Source: an uncultured Parvularculaceae bacterium (GTDB lineage Bacteria; Pseudomonadota; Alphaproteobacteria; Caulobacterales; Parvularculaceae). Taken from it: a DNA stretch of 5,304 nt. Numbering within the stretch: position 1 is the first letter of the stretch; each line of letters starts with the position of its first letter. The translations under genes were made by a program, and so were the position numbers. Shown piece by piece: positions 1 through 5,304 of the stretch. Location of the stretch: positions 1-5,304 of the forward strand of contig CAMYNO010000071.1 in the NCBI GenBank assembly GCA_947259815.1, given 5' to 3'. The notes under the pieces were generated by a model, which saw only the letters and a program-made list of their open reading frames with translations, was not told the origin of the DNA and did not search any database.

Positions 1-398
1 AAAACACGCCAGAATTTTCCGGCGCCATTACGACGAACTATTCGCACCCGCTGGGCCTCGCCGGACGCAATGGCGACCTCGCGCTGATTACGCAGCTGTC
101 TTATAAATCACGGACGCATATATTCGAAATTCCCAATCCGCTGCTCGATCAGGGTGGATACGGATTAATTGATGCAAGCCTCGTCTGGACGTCCGATAAT
201 GGAAAACTGCAAATCGGCGTGCATGGAAAGAACCTGCTCGACCGCCAATACCGCATTGCAGGGTACAATTTCATTGCGCAAAATCCTGACGGCAGCATTA
301 TTGCGCCATTAACGCCGCTGCTCGGTCTGGAAGGTACGGAGACTGCCTTTTACGGTCCGCCGCGAACAGTTACAGGCACGATCGAGGTTCAATTCTAG
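1..398 (+). CDS. TonB-dependent receptor, C-terminal fragment (5' end outside window)
   Basis: The reading frame is open from base 3 to the TAG at 396-398 and gives 131 residues. It reads as the last strands of a TonB-dependent outer-membrane beta-barrel: NTPEFSGAITTNYSHPL, then a GYGLIDASLVWTSDNGK strand, then IGVHGKNLLDRQYR, and finally FYGPPRTVTGTIEVQF. The 'KNLLD..Y' segment and a terminal aromatic residue (Phe) preceded by alternating residues are typical of this family's C-terminus and of the outer-membrane assembly signal. Such receptors import scarce or bulky substrates using TonB energy. Plug domain, TonB box and signal peptide all lie upstream of the window, so the substrate cannot be told. 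A strong hairpin follows about 30 bp after the stop. The genes downstream encode a ligase and two hydrolases, which would fit uptake of an organic compound rather than iron, but that is inference. Confidence 0.92.
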   Translation, partial: NTPEFSGAITTNYSHPLGLAGRNGDLALITQLSYKSRTHIFEIPNPLLDQGGYGLIDASLVWTSDNGKLQIGVHGKNLLDRQYRIAGYNFIAQNPDGSIIAPLTPLLGLEGTETAFYGPPRTVTGTIEVQF

Positions 399-411
399 CC
401 CTGTGGCGCCT

Positions 412-423
412 CCCTGCGCAGGG
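412..423. repeat. 12-bp perfect palindrome CCCTGCGCAGGG
   Basis: A perfect self-complementary 12-mer lies 14 bp after the receptor stop and just before the large terminator hairpin. It could be part of the 3' end structure of the receptor mRNA or a small protein-binding site. Nothing else supports a role, and GC-rich 12-bp palindromes can occur by chance. Confidence 0.3.
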
Positions 424-429
424 CGATAA

Positions 430-475
430 ACGCCGTCTTATGCTTTCATTCTGGAAAGCGTAAGGCGGCGTCTTT
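430..475 (+). terminator. Rho-independent terminator-like hairpin after the receptor gene
   Basis: Arms 431-447 (CGCCGTCTTATGCTTTC) and 454-470 (GAAAGCGTAAGGCGGCG) pair over 17 positions, with two G-U pairs and no other mismatch. A further A-T pair at 430/471 extends the stem, and the loop is 6 nt (448-453). The 3' side runs into TCTTT, a short and weak T-tract. The stem strength suggests a real terminator for the receptor transcript, or a strong 3'-end stabiliser. It ends only about 20 bp before the ligase start, leaving little room for a separate ligase promoter. Confidence 0.75.
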
Positions 476-496
476 GACCCAGGTAAATTGACGGTA

Positions 497-2059
497 ATGA
501 CCGGTCCGAGGACAAGATGGTTTGATGCGCATCGCCCGCTTCTAGCGGAGATTTTGGTGCTGCATGAAAAATGGCGGGGGGAGAAAACAGCGATCATCTG
601 CGACGGTGAAACGCTGTCGTGGCAGGCGTTTGGCGAGGCAAGTAATCGTGTCGCCAATGCGCTTGCCGCCGCCGGAATACAGCATGGCGACACGATTGTT
701 GTCGCCATGGAAAACTCAATCGAAATGGTGGAGGTGCTGTTCGGCGTCTTGAAGGCGGGATGCGTTTCGGCGCCGCTCAATCTCACGGTTTCCGATGACG
801 CGCTCGCCATGATGATCGGAGACTCGCAGGCGAAAGCCATCATCGTCTCGGAAAACCAGCGTGCGCGTTTTGCAAACCTGATCGAGAAAGGCGCTGGCTT
901 GCGCCTGATTGCGCTCGGCGCTTCCGATGAAACCTGGGCCGGTTATGAAGACTGGAAGTCCGCTCAGCCGGCTTCGCCGCCAATCGCCGACATTGCGCCG
1001 GACGATCTGCTCAACATTATCTACAGCTCCGGCACCACGGGGCAGCCGAAAGGGATCGCACACACCCATCTTTCGCGTCTCGATTGGGCTTACGATCTTG
1101 CTGTCGCGCTGCGCTATCATGGCGGCGCACGGACGCTTTGTACGCTTGCGCTTTATTCAAATATCAGCTGGGTGATGATGCTTTGCACGTTTCTTGCGGG
1201 CGGCACACTGATTGTCACGCGGAAATTCGACGCCGGCGAGTTTATCGAAAAAACCGAGACCCATCGCGCGACACACACCGCGCTTGTTCCGGTACAGTTG
1301 CGCCGGATCGTTGATCATCCCGAATTCAGCCCGAATAAAGTGGCGTCAATGTCGGCGATAATGTCCTGCGGATCGCCGCTTCACGCCGAGTTGAAAAAGC
1401 GGATATTCAAAACGTTTCCCGCCGGTGTGATCGAACTTTACGGCTTGACGGAAGGGATCGCGACAACGCTCGATCCGGAAGAGGCCGAAGGGCGCATGGC
1501 GTCTGTCGGCAAGCCGTTGCTCGGTACGGACATCAAAATCATCGGCGATGACGACAGGCCTGTTGCCGCGGGGCAGGCGGGAGAGATCGTCGGGACAGGG
1601 CGCATCGTCATGCCGTTTTATTTCAATCGTCTGGACGAAGCGGAAAAGGCGATCTGGCGCGACGGGGACGGGCGCGCATGGCTGCGCACCGGCGATGTGG
1701 GCCGGCTCGATGAGGACGGTTTTCTCTACATTGTCGATCGCAAGAAGGATCTCATTCTCTCCGGCGGCCAGAACATCTATCCCTCTGACATTGAGGCGGT
1801 GCTGCTTGACCATCCGTGCGTAACCGCAGCGGCGGTTGTCGCTGCGCCGCATGACGAGTGGGGCGAGACGCCGTTTGCTGTTGTCGAAACACTTGATGAT
1901 GCGGATGAAGAAGAGATCACCGGTTGGGCGAACGAAAAGCTCGGCAAGCGCCAGCGCCTCACCGGCTTGAAAATTATCGAGGCTCTTCCGCGAAACCCCA
2001 ATGGAAAAATTCTCAAGCGCGAATTGCGCGCCAGCCTGTTTCCGGAGTGTTCCCAGTGA
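497..2059 (+). CDS. Class I adenylate-forming enzyme (acyl-CoA synthetase/AMP-dependent ligase family)
   Basis: This 520-residue protein, a usual length for the family, carries all the core motifs of the ANL superfamily. The P-loop-like YSSGTTGQPKG is at residues 176-186, YGLTE at 315-319, RTGD at 397-400, the hinge VDRKKDLI with Asp414, SGGQNIYP at 422-429, and the C-terminal NPNGKILKREL with the catalytic lysine near 504. Such enzymes activate a carboxylate with ATP to an acyl-adenylate and usually transfer it to CoA in the cytoplasm. Acyl-chain or aromatic-acid preference cannot be read from these motifs. ATG 497 was chosen; an in-frame TTG at 488 would add three residues. Neither has a good Shine-Dalgarno (AGG at 481-483 is close to the TTG and 13 nt from the ATG). 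The stop overlaps the next gene's GTG start. No clear promoter is visible between the terminator hairpin and this gene. Confidence 0.9.
   Translation: MTGPRTRWFDAHRPLLAEILVLHEKWRGEKTAIICDGETLSWQAFGEASNRVANALAAAGIQHGDTIVVAMENSIEMVEVLFGVLKAGCVSAPLNLTVSDDALAMMIGDSQAKAIIVSENQRARFANLIEKGAGLRLIALGASDETWAGYEDWKSAQPASPPIADIAPDDLLNIIYSSGTTGQPKGIAHTHLSRLDWAYDLAVALRYHGGARTLCTLALYSNISWVMMLCTFLAGGTLIVTRKFDAGEFIEKTETHRATHTALVPVQLRRIVDHPEFSPNKVASMSAIMSCGSPLHAELKKRIFKTFPAGVIELYGLTEGIATTLDPEEAEGRMASVGKPLLGTDIKIIGDDDRPVAAGQAGEIVGTGRIVMPFYFNRLDEAEKAIWRDGDGRAWLRTGDVGRLDEDGFLYIVDRKKDLILSGGQNIYPSDIEAVLLDHPCVTAAAVVAAPHDEWGETPFAVVETLDDADEEEITGWANEKLGKRQRLTGLKIIEALPRNPNGKILKRELRASLFPECSQ
2044..2047 (+). promoter_or_regulatory. 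Ribosome binding site deciding the GTG start of the first hydrolase
   Basis: GGAG lies 8 nt before GTG 2056, inside the last codons of the ligase. The frame is open further upstream to an ATG at 1924, but that start would put 44 residues without hydrolase character in front of the domain. The site therefore supports the GTG start and coupling to ligase translation. Confidence 0.65.
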
Positions 2060-2955
2060 GATACGTAAAATCCCATTATACGTCGAAAGACGGTTTGCGA
2101 CTCTTTTACCGCGACTACGGCCCGAAGGAGGGCGGCGCCGCGCCAGTCCTGTGCCTGCCCGGACTGACGCGCAATTCACGCGACTTCGAAGAGTTTGCGC
2201 GTCGTTTCGCGGTTGACCGGCGCATTATCTGCCCGGATTTGCGCGGTCGCGGGGAATCGGCATGGGACAGCGATTATCGAAACTACAATCCCGCGGTTTA
2301 CGTCGAAGACATCATCCGGCTTATTGAAAGCGAAAAGCTTTCAAAGGTTCTGATTGTCGGAACCTCGCTTGGCGGATTTCTCGCCATGATTATTGCGGCG
2401 ACGCAGCCTGAACGCGTTTGCGGCGTCATTATGAATGACGCCGGCCCCGAAGTGGATCCAAAAGGCCTTGAACGGATTTCAAAATACGCCGGTAAACAGC
2501 AACCAGTGGCGTCCTGGGAAGAGGCGGCAAACGCCTGCCGTCAAAATTATGGCGACGCCTTGCCGGGATTGTCTGACGCTGACTGGGCGCAATATGCGCG
2601 GCAGAGTTATTGCGAGGAGGATGGCGTCATCCGGCTCGACATAGACCCGCGTATTGGCGATGCGGTGCGCGAACTCGACTCAACGCCGACCGATCTGTGG
2701 CCTGTCTTTTCAATGCTGCAGAATACGCCGGCGCTCGTTATCCGGGGCGCACGCTCTGACATCCTAAGCGAGGCGACACTCGCGAAAATGGTGGAGATGA
2801 AGCGCGATCTTGCAACGGCGACAATTCCCGGGCGCGGTCATGCGCCGCTGCTCAACGAGCCGGCGAGCCTTGCGGCCATAGACGCCTTTATCGGTCGTGC
2901 GGATGAGGCAGCAGGCTTTTACGAGACGCAAACGAACAAGGCGCGCGCGAAATGA
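2056..2955 (+). CDS. Alpha/beta-fold hydrolase, soluble
   Basis: The 299-residue protein has the alpha/beta hydrolase plan. An oxyanion-hole loop LPGLTRNSRDF is near residues 34-44, followed by the strand-turn CPDLRGRGES at 59-68. The nucleophile elbow VGTSLGG has Ser104, the likely acid Asp235 sits in RGARSDILSE, and His262 is in GRGHAPLLNEP. All three catalytic residues are present, so an active esterase, lactonase or related C-C/C-O hydrolase is expected. There is no signal peptide, so it should be cytoplasmic. GTG 2056 is the chosen start: it overlaps the ligase stop as GTGA and has GGAG 8 nt upstream, while the domain begins right after it (RYVKSHYTSKDGLRLFYRDYG). Its own stop overlaps the next ATG by 4 nt. 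The specific substrate is not recognisable. Sitting next to an acyl-activating enzyme, it may free the acid that the ligase uses (inference). Confidence 0.88.
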   Translation: MRYVKSHYTSKDGLRLFYRDYGPKEGGAAPVLCLPGLTRNSRDFEEFARRFAVDRRIICPDLRGRGESAWDSDYRNYNPAVYVEDIIRLIESEKLSKVLIVGTSLGGFLAMIIAATQPERVCGVIMNDAGPEVDPKGLERISKYAGKQQPVASWEEAANACRQNYGDALPGLSDADWAQYARQSYCEEDGVIRLDIDPRIGDAVRELDSTPTDLWPVFSMLQNTPALVIRGARSDILSEATLAKMVEMKRDLATATIPGRGHAPLLNEPASLAAIDAFIGRADEAAGFYETQTNKARAK

Positions 2956-3914
2956 CCCGAAAACTTCTTGGCGTGTTTGTTGTTCTGGCGCTGCTTGTCG
3001 CGGGAGTGTTTGCAGCGTGGTACGCGGTCGAAAGCCGGGGTGTTTCGCCGGCGCTTCTCGAAGCAAAATATCTGACGTCAGCGGATCAGTTTATTGATGT
3101 CGGCGAAGCGCGCGTGCGCGTGCGCATGGAAGGGCCGCAAGGCGCACCGGTTATCATCATGAACCACGGCTTTACGCACAGCCTCGAAACCTGGGACGGC
3201 TGGGCGGCGGCGTTTAAAAACGATTATCGCGTTGTGCGTTACGACCTCGCCGGGCATGGTTTGACCGGACCCGATCCTGAAAAGCGATATGCGCCGGTTG
3301 AGCGGGCGGCGTTTCTTGGCGATCTCATGGATGTGCTGGGAATAGAGAGCGCCATAGTCGCCGGCAATTCGCTCGGCGGTCTCGTCGCGTGGCGTTTTGC
3401 GGCCGGCAATCCCGACCGTGTCGATGCGCTGGTCCTGGTTGCCCCCGGCGTCTTCAGCATTAATGGCGTCGCTGACGATCCTGTAGCGATCCCGCTGCCG
3501 TTACGGATTTTTTTGATGACGGCGCCGAAATCCGGCATGCGCAAGGCTGCACAGAAAGTCTATGGTGACGATGCGAAAGTCACCGATGCGACTGTTGAGA
3601 GAATGCGCGATATGATCCGCCGGAAGGGAAACGGCGCGGCGTTTGTCGATGCACTGACGGAATTCACACTGCCGGACCCGACCGAAGAACTGCACGCACT
3701 TGAGACGCCGACGCTCATTTTGTGGGGTACGGATGATGCGATTATTCCGATGGAGCAGGGCGAGCGTTTGGCGGCGCTCATGCCGAATGCTACGCTGGCT
3801 ATATTGTCGGGCGTTGGTCATGTCGCGCAGGAAGAGGCGCCGGCAGAAACGGCGCGCGAAGTTCGCACATTTCTTGATTCTCTCGAAGACGACCGCATGA
3901 CGGGTGAGGAGTGA
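2952..3914 (+). CDS. Alpha/beta-fold hydrolase with N-terminal membrane anchor
   Basis: The protein has 320 residues. Residues 1-4 (MTRK) are positively charged and followed by a hydrophobic stretch at about 5-25 (LLGVFVVLALLVAGVFAAWYA). This is a signal anchor or uncleaved signal peptide, which would place the catalytic domain in the periplasm or at the inner membrane. The hydrolase domain starts near residue 46. It shows an oxyanion-hole motif NHGFTHS (71-77), YDLAGHGLT (97-105), the nucleophile elbow AGNSLGG with Ser140, the probable acid Asp262 in WGTDDAIIP, and His290 in GVGHVAQEE. The fold resembles the meta-cleavage-product hydrolase/esterase branch, but the substrate is unknown. ATG 2952 overlaps the previous stop (ATGA), so it is probably translationally coupled. 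It differs from its soluble neighbour in location and sequence, so the pair is not a recent tandem duplication. It ends 23 bp before the convergent arsR-type gene. Confidence 0.88.
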   Translation: MTRKLLGVFVVLALLVAGVFAAWYAVESRGVSPALLEAKYLTSADQFIDVGEARVRVRMEGPQGAPVIIMNHGFTHSLETWDGWAAAFKNDYRVVRYDLAGHGLTGPDPEKRYAPVERAAFLGDLMDVLGIESAIVAGNSLGGLVAWRFAAGNPDRVDALVLVAPGVFSINGVADDPVAIPLPLRIFLMTAPKSGMRKAAQKVYGDDAKVTDATVERMRDMIRRKGNGAAFVDALTEFTLPDPTEELHALETPTLILWGTDDAIIPMEQGERLAALMPNATLAILSGVGHVAQEEAPAETAREVRTFLDSLEDDRMTGEE

Positions 3915-3937
3915 CGCTCGGGTCCGTTTGACACCAG

Positions 3938-4237
3938 TCAATCGTTGCAGAAACGATCGTAGAGGATCATGACTATCTTTTCTGCGGTTTCGTCGGCCAT
4001 CATGTAATAAATGGATTGGGCCTCTCGCCGCGTTGCGACCAGCCCTTCCTGGCGCAGCCGCGCCAGATGCTGCGAGACCGTTGTTTGGCGTAGATCCAGC
4101 GCTTCGGTGAGCTCCGACACCGATTTTTCGCCATCCGCCAAAGCGCATAGCAGCATCAGCCGCGTAGGACTCCCGATCGCTTTTAGCAATTGGGAAGCGG
4201 CCTCGACGTTTTTTTCCATCAATTCGAGTTCAGCCAT
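3938..4237 (-). CDS. ArsR/SmtB-family repressor of the BigR/YgaV/SqrR thiol-switch type
   Basis: A winged helix-turn-helix protein of 99 residues from ATG 4237. Helix LLKAIGSPTRLMLLCAL is followed by SVSELTEALDL, the recognition helix RQTTVSQHLARL (about 50-61) and a wing VATRREAQSIYYMM. It lacks the ELCVCDL metal site of ArsR proper. It has two cysteines, Cys31 and Cys97, 66 residues apart, the same spacing as Cys42/Cys108 of BigR and Cys41/Cys107 of SqrR as I know them. Those form a disulfide or polysulfide bridge that releases DNA in response to persulfide or oxidants. An earlier in-frame ATG at 4249 exists, but it sits inside the likely -10 box, so it is probably not transcribed. The 4237 start aligns from residue 1 with E. 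coli YgaV (MTEL...). No convincing Shine-Dalgarno is seen, so translation may be nearly leaderless. It is divergent from the DUF2892-RND unit, which it probably controls along with itself. Confidence 0.9.
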   Translation of the reverse strand: MAELELMEKNVEAASQLLKAIGSPTRLMLLCALADGEKSVSELTEALDLRQTTVSQHLARLRQEGLVATRREAQSIYYMMADETAEKIVMILYDRFCND

Positions 4238-4238
4238 C

Positions 4239-4267
4239 TTGTATATCATTATATTCGTATATATAAA
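4239..4267 (+). promoter_or_regulatory. Candidate promoter of the DUF2892-RND unit
   Basis: TTGTAT (4239-4244), 17 bp, then TATAAA (4262-4267). The -10 matches consensus at 5 of 6 positions and the -35 at only 3 of 6. The predicted start is near 4274, giving an mRNA leader of about 100 nt before ATG 4374. It overlaps the divergent promoter and the palindrome. In such AT-rich DNA other -10 choices are possible. Confidence 0.45.
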
Positions 4268-4275
4268 TATATCAA
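4248..4275 (-). promoter_or_regulatory. Sigma70-type promoter of the ArsR-family gene
   Basis: On the - strand, TTGATA (4275-4270) and a perfect TATAAT (4253-4248) are separated by 16 bp. The expected transcript start is near 4241, a few bases before ATG 4237 and downstream of the alternative ATG 4249. The AT-rich palindrome lies across the spacer and -10, so repressor binding would block it (autorepression). Confidence 0.65.
4250..4271. promoter_or_regulatory. AT-rich imperfect palindrome, probable operator of the ArsR-family repressor
   Basis: The half-site TATATT (4250-4255) pairs with AATATA (4266-4271), and the centre TATATA (4258-4263) is itself symmetric. Only the pairs 4256/4265 and 4257/4264 break the symmetry, so 18 of 22 positions fit. 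BigR and YgaV are known to bind AT-rich inverted repeats covering their own -10 regions, which is the arrangement seen here. The centre lies between 4260 and 4261, inside both divergent promoters. Confidence 0.6.
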
Positions 4276-4373
4276 CCCTGTTGCGTACAAATGGTTCTTC
4301 GATGGGTTTGATTCAACGCAATGAGGATATTTCGTGCTTTGGTTAGTCGAACTCGAGAAAAAGGAAAAAGCTC
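4276..4373 (+). other. Leader region of the DUF2892-RND transcript
   Basis: About 100 nt with no convincing gene. Two inverted repeats overlap its 5' half and cannot both form as simple hairpins. ATCAACCC (4271-4278) pairs with GGGTTTGAT (4304-4312) with one bulged T, and TTGCGT (4281-4286) pairs with ACGCAA (4316-4321). A tiny frame from ATG 4321 to TGA 4375-4377 (18 codons) overlaps the next start as ATGA but has no Shine-Dalgarno. The Shine-Dalgarno of the real gene, AAGGA at 4361-4365, is outside both repeats. Confidence 0.35.
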
Positions 4374-4577
4374 ATGAACGTAGATCGCATGGTGTTTGCC
4401 TTCGCGGGATGTGTCGTTCTCACAGGTCTTGCGCTCGGCATTATGGTTAACCCGCTTTGGTTTCTTCTGACGGCGTTTGCCGGCGCAAACATGTTGCAAG
4501 CCGCGTTTACCGGATTCTGCCCGGCGGCAAAATTCTTCAAAGCGCTCGGCGCTAAACCCGGCGCAGCATTCCAGTAA
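4374..4577 (+). CDS. DUF2892 (YgaP-like) small inner-membrane protein
   Basis: A 67-residue protein opening with MNVDRMVF, followed by two hydrophobic segments at about 7-24 and 28-45 and the signature FTGFCPAAKFFKALG (45-59). The N-x-DR start, the GxNxLQ-AFTGFCP motif and the length are typical of the stand-alone DUF2892 family. This family equals the C-terminal membrane domain of E. coli YgaP, where it is fused to a rhodanese domain. There is no rhodanese part here. Cys49 in the GFCP motif is the conserved cysteine, and Cys13 lies in the first membrane segment. Its molecular role is not established; a link to sulfur or thiocyanate handling is inferred from YgaP. AAGGA at 4361-4365, 8 nt before ATG 4374, supports the start. 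It lies 27 bp ahead of the RND gene and is probably co-transcribed with it under the divergent repressor. Confidence 0.88.
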   Translation: MNVDRMVFAFAGCVVLTGLALGIMVNPLWFLLTAFAGANMLQAAFTGFCPAAKFFKALGAKPGAAFQ

Positions 4578-4604
4578 AGGCTGCACGACGAGGAGGGCGA
4601 TGTC

Positions 4605-5304
4605 ATGAGTTATCTTTCGGAACGGGCTGCGGATCGGCCGTCATTTGTAATGTGGCTCGCGGGGGTGTTCGCGGTGGTCATGATTGCGCTTGTCGCCGCC
4701 CCGTCGCTTGCGCCCTCGGCGTTTCCGTTTTTGAACGGGGTTAAGGTCGATACCGATCCGGAAAACATGCTCAGCGAAGAAGAGCCTGTGCGCGTCTATC
4801 ATAACGCCATGAAGGCTGAGTTTGCCCTTCATGATCTTATTGTCGTGGGCGTTGTCAACGAAGCGCATCCACAGGGTGTATTCAACGTCAACACGCTCAA
4901 CAATATTCATGCGCTGACAGAATTCGCGAAAACAATTCAGTGGCGGGAAGACGAGGCGACTTCCGGCGTCATCAGCGTTGATATTATCGCGCCTTCGACC
5001 GTCGACAGTATTGAGCAGGCGGGGCTCGGCGCCGTCAGTTTCAACTGGTTGATGCCGGCCGCGCCGGTAAGCGACGACGAGGCCCTGGCCATCCGTGAAA
5101 AGGCGGCGCGTATTCCGACATTGAACGATACGCTTATTTCCGGCGATGGAGAGGCGATTGCGCTTTATATTCCGATTACCGCCAAGAATGTCAGCTTCCG
5201 GGTCGCTCGCGAGTTAAAGGAAAAAATCTCAGAGTTTGACGATAGCGCTGTCTATCACATTACCGGTCTGCCTATCGCGCAAGATCAATTTGGCGTTGAA
5301 ATGT
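4605..5304 (+). CDS. RND/MMPL-superfamily exporter, N-terminal part (3' end outside window)
   Basis: The frame is open from ATG 4605 to the window end, giving 233 residues. An excellent Shine-Dalgarno AGGAGG (4591-4596) sits 8 nt upstream. A short polar N-terminus (MSYLSERAADRPS) precedes one membrane helix at about 13-35, then a long periplasmic loop. The start of that loop, VKVDTDPENMLSEEEPVR (47-63), carries the 'TDP..ML' motif seen in COG1033-type RND exporters (MMPL and HpnN relatives). The loop continues to ITGLPIAQDQFG (219-230), which normally comes shortly before the second helix. Full-length members usually have 750-900 residues and 12 helices and act as proton-driven exporters or lipid and hydrophobic-compound transporters. 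The substrate is unknown. No membrane-fusion-protein gene is seen upstream, which fits this branch rather than the tripartite AcrB type. A partner such as an outer-membrane lipoprotein-sorting protein would have to be downstream. Confidence 0.9.
   Translation, partial: MSYLSERAADRPSFVMWLAGVFAVVMIALVAAPSLAPSAFPFLNGVKVDTDPENMLSEEEPVRVYHNAMKAEFALHDLIVVGVVNEAHPQGVFNVNTLNNIHALTEFAKTIQWREDEATSGVISVDIIAPSTVDSIEQAGLGAVSFNWLMPAAPVSDDEALAIREKAARIPTLNDTLISGDGEAIALYIPITAKNVSFRVARELKEKISEFDDSAVYHITGLPIAQDQFGVEM

Noticed and set aside
474..516. TTGACC (474) or TTGACG (488) as the -35 of a ligase promoter
   Set aside because: No -10-like hexamer occurs 15-19 bp downstream of either, and the implied transcripts would begin inside the ligase coding region.
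1924..2055. Longer ATG start for the first hydrolase
   Set aside because: It would add 44 residues read from within the ligase C-terminus, with no hydrolase character. GTG 2056 has a good Shine-Dalgarno and the usual stop/start overlap.
1346..2179. 277-codon open frame on the - strand
   Set aside because: It lies opposite the ligase, which has all its catalytic motifs. Its product is rich in Arg and low-complexity residues with no recognisable domain, so it is a shadow of GC-rich coding.
2056..3914. Tandem duplication of the hydrolase genes
   Set aside because: The two proteins share only fold-level motifs, differ in loop sequences around each catalytic residue, and only the second has a membrane segment.
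3941..3957. Short hairpin ATCGTT/AACGAT at the end of the repressor gene, as a terminator between the convergent genes
   Set aside because: The stem is only 6 bp, lies inside coding sequence and has no T-tract on either side. The 23-bp gap 3915-3937 holds no terminator either.
3501..4148. 215-codon open frame on the - strand spanning the second hydrolase and the repressor gene
   Set aside because: It overlaps two well-supported genes in other frames, and its Arg-rich product has no family features.

Overview
The window looks like a chromosomal segment of a Gram-negative bacterium, most likely an alphaproteobacterium. The grounds are a TonB-dependent outer-membrane receptor with an NTPEF...YGPPRTVTGTIEVQF-type C-terminus, moderately high GC with GCG/GGC-rich codons, and tight gene overlaps. 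Phylum-level placement is inference; no rRNA or marker gene is present. No mobile element, CRISPR array, tRNA or rRNA was seen.

Left part (1-3914), all on the + strand. The 3' end of a TonB-dependent receptor is followed by a strong hairpin terminator (430-475). Next comes a tightly coupled three-gene unit: a class I adenylate-forming (acyl-CoA synthetase-like) enzyme at 497-2059, a soluble alpha/beta hydrolase at 2056-2955 that starts with GTG, and a second alpha/beta hydrolase with an N-terminal membrane segment at 2952-3914. Both junctions are 4-nt overlaps (GTGA, ATGA), so the three proteins are probably made together. A plausible joint role is uptake, ester or lactone cleavage, and CoA activation of a carboxylic acid substrate. 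The substrate cannot be read from the sequence.

Right part (3938-5304). A small ArsR-family repressor on the - strand is divergent from a + strand unit made of a 67-residue DUF2892 (YgaP-like) membrane protein and an RND/MMPL-type exporter that runs off the window. The repressor has two cysteines 66 residues apart, the spacing of the BigR/SqrR redox and persulfide switches, and its start aligns with E. coli YgaV. Its promoter (TTGATA-16-TATAAT) and a candidate promoter for the exporter unit overlap each other and a 22-bp AT-rich imperfect palindrome, a natural operator for autoregulation and co-regulation.

The most interesting reading is a YgaV/BigR-type thiol switch controlling a stand-alone DUF2892 protein (without the rhodanese domain of YgaP) together with an RND exporter. 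The members are known families. What deserves a check is the pairing and the compact promoter/operator design.
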